Source: Paraspadella gotoi
Taxonomy: Eukaryota; Chaetognatha
DNA length: 64,000 nt
Direction of reading: 5' to 3'
Assembly: GCA_051294375.1 (NCBI GenBank)
Contig: CM119266.1
Span: 19,020,087-19,084,086 of the forward strand
Part shown: piece after piece, positions 24,901 through 35,625 of the stretch
Numbering within the stretch: the first letter of the stretch is position 1
Layout of the letters: every line of letters begins with the position of its first letter
Notes under the pieces: generated by a model
What the model saw: only the letters and a program-made list of their open reading frames with translations
Told to the model about the DNA's origin: nothing
Database searches by the model: none
Made by a program: the position numbers and the translations under genes

Positions 24901-27900
24901 AAGAGGATGAGGTTGAACGCGGAAATTGGGGCAATCAACTGGAATTCGTTTTGACCTGCGTTTCCTATGCCGTGGGACTCGGAAATGTCTGGCGTTTCCC
25001 TTATCTGTGCTACAAGAATGGGGGTGGAGCTTTCTTGGTTCCTTACCTCATCATGCTGGTCATCGCCGGACTACCCATCTTCTTTATGGAAATGGCTTTC
25101 GGTCAATTCGCTTCTTTGGGACCAATAAGTATCTGGCGTTGCTGTCCTCTGATGAAAGGACTCGGATATGGAATGGTCATGGTCAGTGCGTACATCTGCA
25201 TCTACTTTGCTGTTCTCATCAGCTACATTCTCTTTTTCTTCTTTGCATCCTTCACGACTGAGCTGCCGTGGATCAACTGCAACAACACGTGGAATTCAAA
25301 TGATTGTGCGCTTAGAGCGCATCACTATATGCCCAATGCCACTGACGTCAAATTGAATTTAACGACGCCCACCGAAGAATATTTTTTTCGCAATGTCCTA
25401 AATTTAAGCTCTGGCATCGACGACCTCGGCCCTCCGGAGTGGCGCCTCACGATGCTGCTACTCTTATGCTGGTCGCTGACTTGCATGGGTTTGATCAAAG
25501 GCGTCCAGAGTTTGGGAAAAGTCTCTTATTTCACCGCCTTCTTTCCATACATCTTGATCACAACCTTAGTTATTCGTGGTTCCATGCTGGAGGGTGCAAG
25601 AGATGGCATTCTATTTTACATCACGCCTCGCTGGGCAAAGCTGAAGGAGCCACAAGTCTGGGCAGATGCCGCTATTCAGATATTCTACTCTCTGGGCCCA
25701 TGTATGGGAACGCTAATCACGATGTCAAGTTTTAACAAGTTTAAGAACAACTGCTTGAAGAACGCCGTTACGGTCGCCTCCATCAATTGTTGCACATCCA
25801 TTTATGGTGGTTTTGCCATCTTCTCTGTTGTAGGTTTCATGGCCAAGCAAGCAAACGCCCCAATTGACAAGGTAGCATCGGCAGGACCTGGGCTGGCTTT
25901 CGTTGTATATCCCGAAGGTCTCTCCATGATGCCCGTTGCGCCTCTTTGGTCCGTTTTGTTCTTCTTTATGATGTTAACCATTGGCATGGGCTCTCTATTG
26001 TCGCAACTGGAGACCGTCATTTCTGCAGTTCAGGACGAGTGGCCTATCCTCAGGGTGAAGGGGACGTTGTTCAGAATCGGCGTCTGCATCGTGGGTTTCA
26101 TCATTGGCCTCCCTCAGGTCTGTCGTGGCGGATTTTATCTCTTAAATATCTTCGATAACTTTACCGGCGGCGTAAATCTACTGATCCTTGGCTTTACTGA
26201 GATATTTACCATAAATTACATATACGGATATGATCGTTTCGCCGAGGACATCTCCATGATGCTCGGCCAGAAGCCTAGTCTTTACTGGAAGATTTGCTGG
26301 AAGGGTGTCTCTCTAATCGCGGTAGCGGGAATTCTCCTGTTTCTCTGCATTATGTACGCGCCTCCGACATGCGGCTCTTACGAATATCCTACTTGGGCCA
26401 TAAACCTTGGTTGGATGCTGAGCTTATCTTCCGTCATTTGGCTTCCGTTATTGTTCATCAAGGTTAGCATTTGAAATTATCATTTCTTTTATACTACTTG
26501 ACTACTTGTCCATGTAAATGTAATGAAAAAAAAATTTAGCCAATGACTTTAGCTTTATGCGTACACAACCCTCCACTTTGTCGGTCCCACACCAAAATGT
26601 TGTCAGTAAATCACTTAAGTCATCTTAAAATATCGAATTTTTAAAAAAATGCCAAAAAATTGTCCCTCCGTCCATTGTATGGATATATCGAATAAAAATT
26701 TTGTTGGGATTAAACCATGATAACTCTAACTATCGAATTATATTTAAGAGGAAAGGTCATTCAACTTACCAATGCGTAATCCCTGATGTATTAGAGCTAA
26801 TACATCGAGAAATACATCGTAATCACCAAAAAAAGTTTTTATTTATATGTAAACATTCTGTTTTAAATATTTTTTTAAAATTGGTAAAGAGGAAAGGTCA
26901 TTCACCATAACAATGCGTAATCATTGTATATGTACTTGATTAGTTAATTGGACTAAGCTCTGACGAAAAAAGTCAGAGGTTTTTTTTAATATATTCTTTG
27001 ACCGGCCAATGTGTAGAGAATGATGGCCAATATTGCTTATTTTTAAGTTTCAAAAAATCCGACCATAAATATAGAAATATTAACCCAAATCTTCGGAAAA
27101 TCCACCCCTTCTTTGGTAAGATTTTCGCCATATAAGATTTTTTCCCTAGAATCTGACTCCCGGTTGAAAACTCTTAGATTTCCGATCGTTAGCTCATCTT
27201 TTACTTTTACTTTAATAAAAATTTCACTAAAATGGACTAATTCACTTTAACATGATCGTTCATATTAAAAATACAAAAATGAAAAGTAAAGAAAAAATTT
27301 GAGAGCCCTTCAGACATATTGCTATGAATTCCTGAATTTGAAGTTTATGTTAAAATGACAACATACCTTAAATGCGTTGACATTGTATGAAGTTTGAGAA
27401 ATCCCTTTATTATATATAAAAATTGCGTCAAAAATATTTTCCCGAGAGGCAAAAACCGTCCATTATCATGGTTCGATTAGTAAAATGATGGTTATTGTCA
27501 AGAGAACAAAAATGCGAGCCTTCAGTAACAGGATCGGAATCAAGTGTTTTTACATCTATTTTTACCTGAATTTTTCCCAGGGGCGTTGACATTATTTGGT
27601 AGTCAAATTTTAACGAAAATCTCATTGAAAAAGTCTTCCTCGATTTCTAAGAACGACGTAGACTCCTAAGCTAATACATCGAGAAATACATTATATCATC
27701 AGTACTCACAAAAAAATAAGTTTTTATTTTATGTAAACATTCTGTTTTTAATCATTTTTTTAAATCTGTAAATAACAAAATTGTCAAGTTAAACTGGTAA
27801 GACTAGGGTAGACGAGAATCTCGCTTAAAAAAAAAATCAACATTTTCTTAATAGAGAATTCCGTTCAAATCTGACTACCCAAATTGCAAACGCGTTTGCC

Positions 27901-30900
27901 AGAAATTCGGTTAAAAAACACTTGTAAAAACACACCGATTCGAGAGCGTTCATCTGAAGAGCTTGTCCTATTCATTTTATGGCATTTGATAATGGATTTA
28001 ATATCAAACAAGCCAGGGGAAATGCACTACTCATCTCCGGAGATTTTCAAACCTCATTTTTACTATAGAAATGAAAGGGAAAGTTTACAAACTTAAAATT
28101 GCAAACGGGATTGCTATATTTCTGTTACATGACGACTTCGAATTTCGCGATCTGATAGCTTTGTGTCTGAAGAGCTTGTCCTATTTTTCTTTTTTCATTT
28201 TATAATGATTTTGACATAAAATGATCAGGTTTAAATGAAATAGTTCGGTTTGAATCGCGAAATTTTTATTTAAAAAGAAATTAAAAGGAGGTTGAGAAAA
28301 AACTTATTTTTCTAATATCTTTTGAAGGAATAAATAAGGATGGTAATAGTACCAAAATGAAGCCATAATCATAGGCACATACAAGATACAATTTTAGAAT
28401 TACTTATGCTGAATCCTCCTTACAGGGTGAGTGTAAACTAAAGTCAAATTATAATGAATTTTAAAACTAATGACACCCTAAAAATAAATGAAAATTTAAT
28501 TCTTTTTAATGATTCTTGAAAGAAAAAGGCTAAATTTGTACTCTAGTAAAACTTTAAAGTTTTTTGGATAAAGAATGTGAATTTTTTGTCACTATAAATA
28601 TTTGCTTGTCTGATTTTACAAGCATGCTTACAAAATTCTACAAAATATTATTCCCCCATCACAGCCTAAGTATTTATCTTCTTTTCCACCAGCAAAAAGT
28701 AAACATTATTTTACTGCTAAGAAAAGGGATGTTTACTGAAATGAGCCGGAGACATTCAACTTCTTCACTTTAACTGTCATTTTTCAATAATAAAATAGGC
28801 GAATTTTTTAATTATTTAACTCTCACAGCTTCACAAACATTATACTTATTCATAATATCCCAATGTTAATGTAATTATATTTTTTTACCCTAGAAATCAT
28901 AAAAATACAGAAAGTTGTGGATTCCCTTCGCTCATTTAAGAAAAAAAAATTAACTAGCGGAATTTAAGTTTGTAAGAGAAGTCAGAATCAGCGAAAATCT
29001 TAAAAGGCGAGAATGTTGAAAAAAAGGGGTGGAATTTTGATGGGTTTCCTAAGATTTCTCCACAATGTGAGGTCCGATTAAAGCGAAACTTGAGATTTAC
29101 AATATTCCGTCATTCCACATCTATCGATATAAAAATATAAGAAAAAAGTCACTGGCTTCTTTTTCTATAGCGGCTTCCTAACTAGGGTGAAGTGAAAGTT
29201 TTGGAATTAAAATTTAGCAATTATATCTTAAAAACTATCATATTATTGAATACTAATCTGTTAGTTATTTTCCTTTTTTTACAAATATAGTAGCCCAGTC
29301 AGCTTATTTTGTATATAGTATACCCTTATATAATGTCAAAATTTTAAAATGGTTTTTTTTTTATTTCTGAGAACAGATTCAGATTCCTCGTTAAAAGTTG
29401 ATAAAAGAAAATATAAATCTTTTTCAAAAATTATATCATTAAGTAGGTAAAATTACAAAAAACTATATTTTTAAGCTGGAAATTAAAAATCGGTATCTTA
29501 AATATAGTTTTTTACATTTTTGACTAACTTAATGAAAGATTTTTTAAAAAAGAATTTATGACATTATGTATATATTTCTTTTTCGTTGTTTTTGAGGTAT
29601 TAGGAAAAAGTTTGTTTGACAACGATTTTATTTGACACAATTTTTAGTCAGACATGTTTCGGCTCTTTCATTTAGAGCCTTCAACACTGATGAAGGCTCT
29701 AAATGAAAGAGCCGAAACATGTCTGACTAAAAATTGTGTCAAATAAAATCGTTGTCAAACAAAACTGTTTTTCCTAAAAAAGAATTATACTTTATCCAAA
29801 TCCGATCTAAAAATTAGAAAATTTGTATTTTAAAATTTTAGCCTATTATATACTTATTATATATAAAATATAGCTCACTGGTGTCCACTAATTATAAAAT
29901 TAAAAAATAATTTACCAAAGTATTTTTAATGGTTTTTATGTTTAATGTTTTATATGCTAATTTTAATTTTCTAAAATTTTATCATTTTCACATCACTCTA
30001 GTAAGCACATTTTAAAAGATTTGTTTTTTAATCTGGTTGTTAAAAAATTCTAGTTAGAAGTTAAACACAGTAAGGGATAATTTAGAAGGGGAGAATTAAA
30101 CAATTAATCTTATTACTCTGTTGGTTTTCCAGTCATGAACAAAATCTACAGTTAAATAGATGGTAAAAAAATTCGAGCTACAATGAATCTCCACTGAATT
30201 TGAAGAGTTGCAATAATATTGAATTAAAAATTTGATGGGCAATCTTAAAAACATTTGTAAAAATGTAATAGAGAGTCATTTTGATAAACTCGTTACAGTT
30301 AGGAAGAATTCAGGGTAAAAGTTAAAAAACGTTTCATTTTTAAGGATACAAGTTGAAATTTAAAAATGTCTCTCTATTACATTTTTCTAATTCAGTAATA
30401 AAAAATTCATAAAAAATATCAGATGGCTTTTTCGTTTGACCTGCAACTCTTCAGATAGGTTTCTTTTATTTTATGAAATTGGTACAACCAATATAAAAAT
30501 TATCCATTCATATATTATTATTATTATATTCATATATTATAATTAAAACCGATATAAAATGGCGTAGAATGCATCAAATGTTAGATATTTTTTTTAATAA
30601 TAATGTCATCAGAATTGCGCCTGGTCAAGTGAGCTAGAGAAGCGAAGGTCGCCATGCCTCTCTGTAGTTGTGGATAGCCCCCAGAGGGTCTGGGAGAATT
30701 GTTAAACCGGCACGTCGCTCTTATGCAAGGACCGTTCGGACTATTTGGTTCGGAAAAGCATTAGCTCAGTGCGCTATCACGGCGGATGGATGGATGGATG
30801 CACGGAACAGTGTCATCCGACGAGTAGTGATATGATGTCACTACACTGCTACTTAATTGAAACGTTCTTTTTCTTTCCTTTCTTTTCCTTTTTTTCAATT

Positions 30901-31480
30901 TTTTATTTTCCTTTTTCTTTGTCTTTCGTTTTTTTTCTTTCTTTCTCTTATTCCTTTTTTTTTTTTCTCGCTTCTTCGCGCGAATTTTAACTTAACCCTT
31001 TAATGATTAATCCTTTAATGATCAAATTTTTTGGGCGGACTGCAGGTTTATTGCGTGCGAACTGGAATGTGGCAAGAAATTCAGGCTCTCAGCAATCCTG
31101 AGGACGCTTGGGGACCCGCAAACGAAGAAGATCGCTCTGGCCGTTATGTTTGTAACGAAGATGACGACGAAGCCGGTCAAGAGGGTATTTTTTTTCATAC
31201 CCAGTTATGGTTTTGATTTTATGAAATTCTTAATCATTTTTTTTGAACAGATGATGCTGAGGATTGCGTAGAAAAACCACCGCGCCAGAAGTTCCCTGGT
31301 CCGCGTTACGCTATGTCTCTTTTCCCGATGAGCAGCGGGGCTGGGCGTCCACTCGACATCGATTTTATGAATAGCCCAAGGAAGACCGTCAACCAAAGCA
31401 TGACCCGCGAGGACTCGGCCGTATCCAGCTTCGCACCGATGTCTTCAATTCATTCCTCTACCCGTCTTTTTAAGGAATGA
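21937..31480 (+). CDS. SLC6 (NSS) sodium-coupled transporter, amino-acid type
   Basis: Four exons: 21937-22198, 24898-26462, 31046-31184 and 31251-31480, phases consistent, 731 residues. Exon 1 gives an acidic, Ser-rich cytosolic N terminus. Exon 2 carries nearly all 12 membrane segments: TM1 has GLGNVWRFPYLCYKNGGG, followed by GLPIFFMEMAFGQFASLGP, a large loop 2 with N-glycosylation sequons (NNT, NAT, NLT, NLS), and IFYSLGPCMG in TM6. Exon 3 ends TM12; exon 4 is a hydrophilic tail. The family moves amino acids or transmitters with Na+ and Cl- across the plasma membrane. Gly replaces the TM1 Asp of monoamine carriers, which points to an amino-acid substrate; overall wording is closest to glycine/proline-type members, but the substrate is not settled. 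In TM8 the usual Na2-site Asp is Gly (25989-25991). Confidence 0.92.
23040..23790 (+). mobile_element. Repeat element with internal minisatellite, copy 2
   Basis: Starts with GTTTGAGCAAACAATGTCGG / ATCTGCCTACGATAATT and GTGGCTGTGCCAATAC as in the copy at 11205. Its minisatellite (23265-23440) has the same rough period but different, T-rich units. It then runs into CCCACACACAAAATTTGAT and an AGTCGGGATCTGC-like end seen in the reverse orientation. Confidence 0.55.
23880..24600. repeat. Tandem and inverted fragments of the same element family
   Basis: Two adjacent units share GTGTGTGGGTAGG-like, AAGCTGGA, GATGGAATCGTC and GTGGAAATGAGTT blocks; a third at 24360-24560 is inverted, beginning GCAGATCCGACATTGTTTGC. 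Confidence 0.5.
29186..29600 (+). repeat. Dispersed repeat family, copy 3
   Basis: Ordered blocks as at 5300-5540 and 19130-19530 (GTGAAAGTT, ACAGATTCAGATTCCTCGTT, then AAAAAACTATATTTTTAAG with an inverted partner). It directly abuts the hammerhead hairpin. Confidence 0.5.
29602..29776. mobile_element. Long hairpin with a hammerhead core, copy 2
   Basis: Near-perfect inverted arms from AGGAAAAAGTTTGTTTGAC to GTCAAACAAAACTGTTTTTCCT, meeting at 29683-29686. The plus strand of the right arm contains a complete hammerhead-like core; the left arm carries most of the complement but lacks the full CTGATGA complement. Confidence 0.6.
29687..29723 (+). ncRNA. Hammerhead ribozyme-like core 2
   Basis: CTGATGA, A, GGCTC / TAAATGAAA loop / GAGCC, GAAAC, AT, GTC. 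Stem II has 5 G-C-rich pairs, stem III is AC/GU with a 2-nt loop, and predicted cleavage is after 29723. Stem I is 2 bp locally, though the sequence after the site (TGACTAAAAATTG) can also pair with 29637-29649 in the left arm. Confidence 0.55.
30605..30790 (+). repeat. GC-richer dispersed repeat, copy 1
   Basis: AAGGTCGCCATGCCTCTCTG and GTGGATAGCCCCCAGAGG match 37815-37910 (+) and the reverse strand of 47150-47250. ATTAGCTCAGTGCGCTATC near 30758 resembles a tRNA box A, but no box B follows. Confidence 0.45.
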
Positions 31481-31836
31481 AAAAACATAGTAATTACCGA
31501 ATAAGATTTGTGTGCCAAAGAGATAAATTAATGCATTACCATCAATTCTCAGATTATTCTTCATAGCTTTTTATCTCCTTGAGTTTTCCTAATTTTTTTC
31601 TTTCATTGATATAGAACTTGTAGATATTATGAAAATCTACAGTTTTCAGTATAATTTTCTCCCAGTGTAGTTAATTTACTCAATAACTACGTATCTTGGT
31701 TTTTTTTTTAATTAATTAATAAGTTTCTCGTAAGAAAGGTAGTATGGATTAAAAATTTAAATGCTTTTGTTTTAAAAAGCGATTTTTTAATCGTGGTTTC
31801 TTTATTTTTTATTTGTAAGAAATTAAAAGTGGAATC

Positions 31837-31842
31837 AATAAA
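31837..31842 (+). promoter_or_regulatory. Possible poly(A) signal AATAAA of the SLC6 gene
   Basis: Lies about 360 bp after the stop codon, a plausible 3' UTR length. Motif match only. Confidence 0.45.
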
Positions 31843-32692
31843 AAGTAATCTTTCAAGTTTCGATGTTCACTTTTTTTAGTGCATTCTATTGAGTAATAGC
31901 GTATGTAGTTTCATATTTACTCATATTTCATATTATATCGTCGCAATCGCTGGCGCTTTAGACGATTTTAGGAAAATGGTCCATATAAACGTCATTGTCG
32001 TTGTTATCGTTGGCGTTCCAAATTATAGATGGCCTTTTTATATATTATTTGAAATTGTATGAAGCTGAAAATTTAGATAATAGATATGGCTTATCATCTT
32101 TATAAAAACGTTATATTTCTAATGTTTGATCTACTATAGATTCCCTACACAGTATGACATTCTGTAATATGCAAATTAGTAGCCATGGTATAATTAGTAT
32201 ATAGTATTAGTATATAATATCACTTGGGATATATATATATATTGGGTTTAAAAAGCCGAAATCCATGAAGAGTATAGGTTCCCAAAAAAATATTACAAAA
32301 GAAATAATTAAAAAGTAGGATAATGTAATTTATATTAACATATTCTAAAATTTTGTTCATGATATAAAGGTGCCCCTATAAACACCTCTCCTCATTGAAA
32401 AAATCTTCCTCGATCTTTAAGAACGACGTCAGCTCCTAAGTAAAGCCTTTTTTGAGTATCAAAGTTTGTCATAGGTCCAGATTTTTTTCATGTGATTGCG
32501 ACGATCCTTATGCTTGTAAGATTTTTCAACTATATTTTCGTCCGTCTATGTATAATGTATATGCAAAAGTACTCTCCGAGCCAGAAAACTATGCATCTTT
32601 TTAAAATATTTGTCGCCCATATTTGGTATTATAATTTGGTATATAGAAATTAACCTGAAATTATTAAATTAATTACTGCTAACATTGGAGAA

Positions 32693-32937
32693 ATTTGACA
32701 TTTTTTTTATTTTTGATAGCGAAATTTTTGACAACATGAGATACTATTGTTATTAAGTACAAAAAATATTTTGTTCATATAGTTTGGGGAACAGAACTGA
32801 AAAATGCAATATATTTATGGCTTTATTCTTATAAAAATAGTAAATTTTCAAACAAAATTTTATTAAAGATTCAAGTTCCTCTTAAAAACCATGTTGTCAA
32901 AAATTTCGCAATCAAAAATAGAAAAAGTCAAATTTCT
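32693..32937. repeat. Small inverted-repeat element
   Basis: The left arm has ATTTGACATTTTTTTTATTT then GCGAAATTTTTGACAACATG; the right arm has CATGTTGTCAAAAATTTCGC and ends AAAAAGTCAAATTTC. Arms are about 45 nt, the spacer about 150 nt. Probably a decayed MITE. Confidence 0.5.
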
Positions 32938-35145
32938 ATATTTTTGTATTCTCTGTTGTAGAAACTATAATGTGATGAAACATTTTCGTCACTTTTCCAA
33001 GCCTTCACCTTAAAATATCATAAACATACTTTTTTCTAACGAATTCGAATATGTTCTTAAAGTTAAAAATTTATAAGAAGAAAAAACTCGATTTACGATG
33101 CTGTGATGCTCAAAAAAATTTTTAAGGGTTCAAAAATATTATTAGCTCGCTCAATTTTTTCATCGCTCCATCCTATCATTGGTTAGTAGCTCTCAAAAAG
33201 TTAACAATTATTTTTAAAATAAACGAATTGGTAACATGTTTTTAAAAAAATTAAGTTATCATTAAACTCTGAAACCATTGAATTCTAAAACCATCAATTT
33301 TGATCTTTGTTTAAAAGTTTTCTACAGTGCTATGGAGATTATTTTTTATTTCATGTTATCATCTCAAAATTCTAGTATTAATTTTCTTCAAACACCTTGA
33401 AAGCGACGGAGGAGTAGGTCCTGATTTAAAAAAAATACTCTTCGAAAACTGTGATGACAGTTTAAATTTATCCTTGGTTTTCTTTTATTTCTTTTGTTTG
33501 TAATATGAAAGTTTTTTGAAAGATTAATGGTAGTCAAATTCGTCTATTATTAAGTATAGCAACTGATATTTTAGATTTTGTAAACATGAAACAAATGTTT
33601 AATTTGCATGTCATGTATTTCATGCATATGTGTGTGAGTTAATGACATATCAATTTCAACAATCATATCGTGCCAACTTTCCAATTTTTAGTATGATCCT
33701 AAAAATATATGCTTGCTTAATAATCAATTTAGATGCATTTAATTTATTTGCAGATAGAACTTGAAGAGACAGAATGCATTAAAATTCAAAGATTTTACCT
33801 TAATACCAAGGACTTTCTGATTTTGCTTTAATCGTAAATTTCCATGTAATACTACATTAATATGATAAAACACTTGGTAGAGTAGAGTAAGACTTCATAT
33901 CTGAAATAAACTTTCAAACATTTTCTTATATGACTTTAATTACTTCATAACACTTGCGTTTAATCTTTTAATTAATTTTATTATTTATTCATAGGAAATG
34001 CAATAACGGCAACAAAATATATTTTTTTTAAAGAATCGATTGAGATAGCTAATGAAAAGTTATGTGAAAAACACACCTTAAAAAGATTATTATCATCTTA
34101 CGATGATTTTGCCGATTGTAACAATAATTCTTTTATATATTTAATTGTATTTTTAGCTCTTATCAGAATTCAGCAAACAATTTTCATGCATTATATTTAT
34201 AATAAGAAATAAAATATACTTAACCAATTATGATTGAAGGAAATATTTTTTGAAAATAAATAATTATTAAAGCATAATTGATAAATGAACGATACCCTTA
34301 GGCATAGGGGATTTGGTCAACTGGTACAAAATCTTAAATCTTTCCGCGAGAGTAATCTTAAAAAATTTGTATCTATTCATATTTTTTTAAGTGTTTAAGC
34401 AGGTACTCAATTCAAATTTCTTAACAACCTTACTGATTTGAAATCAAATACTGTAGTCTGTATTATTTTATTTTTATTTTATATATGGTTAGAAATATGA
34501 AATATAACGATGATTCGCATGAGTCCCACCAGAGTGTTCTAGTCATTCAAGGCTTTTATTATTGTTTTCGCGAACAAAAGCTAAAATTGAGTCCGTTGAT
34601 ATGTCTGAATATTTATTTTCGTCGTTGTAACCGTTTTCTTTTCATCTTTTTCTAATTCTAACGTTTATAATTTATAATTATAATTTATATATTTCTCTCG
34701 AAAGGCCAGAGGAGCCTCATTATTTGGGACTTTCACATTGAATTTTTTAAGTATGTCTTGGTGAAATGGCTAGATCTGTAAAGTATAAAGTATGTCTTTC
34801 TATATTTATGAGCTTTGTTTATCATGATCTTCCTTCGGATAAATATTTATTTTCCTTCAAACAATTAAAATATTATTCACCAGAGTGTTTTAATATTGAA
34901 TTATTGTTTTGAGTTTTCATTTTTTCCTCTTGTCAATTTTTTTTTTTAATTCGTTAACGAGAGTTCTTAGTAATTATTTTCAAAATATCTGTTTTATGAC
35001 TAATTGCGCTCGCTAGAAATTTTCTTTTTTAACTAGGTAGTTATCCGTTTTCTACTGACAATCAAAAGTTTGAACAAACAATGTTGCTGTTGGATCTGTC
35101 CACGATAATTTAGATAATTTGCAAAGTTAATCACGGTTCTTTTTA

Positions 35146-35155
35146 NNNNNNNNNN
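35146..35155. other. Assembly gap (10 N)
   Basis: Ten Ns lie inside a dispersed repeat, so true length and content are unknown. Confidence 0.99.
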
Positions 35156-35625
35156 AAAAGCAAACATAACATGAAAAAAGTGGATCAATAACAAGGTTAA
35201 AAACAAGACTAAACAAGGAGATGACCATTGACCAGGGTTATGATGGAGTTGTTCCTAGTTTTTGTTGTTGTTATTGTTGCATATAAGGAAACAATTTAGA
35301 AGGTCATTCAATCAAAATAAAATTATTTACATAATTGATAGTTGAAAAAATATGTAATTTCAACTTTTAAAAAAATTTACAGATTAGTTTGGAACAATCT
35401 GTTTTAATTTAAAAATATATTTTCCACCACAGTAATCATTATAACACTAATTATCTATTAATATTATGTTGTAAAAAGACAATTTAATATTCCAGTTTTC
35501 GGCTTCGAGTACTGTCAAATCATTTGTATATCTCGGTTTTTTTCGCATTATTTCAGGGTCCTCAATAACCAGTTGAGCTAAATCTCTATGTCTGTGTGTC
35601 ATAAACTCAACGCTCTGCTAGCTAG

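Larger units (their letters stand above)
26463..31045 (+). other. Intron 2 of the SLC6 gene, 4.6 kb
   Basis: No exon recognised. It holds a local duplication (26740-26930 versus 27660-27790, sharing CTAATACATCGAGAAATACAT), a repeated CTGAAGAGCTTGTCCTATT block (27954, 28165), dispersed repeat copy 3 (29186-29600), the hammerhead hairpin (29602-29776) and a GC-richer repeat (30605-30790). Confidence 0.6.
31843..35625. other. Intergenic DNA between SLC6 and ZDHHC genes
   Basis: AT-rich, no gene recognised. It contains a small inverted-repeat element (32693-32937), a fragment of the minisatellite-bearing element (35064-35135) and the assembly gap. Confidence 0.5.
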
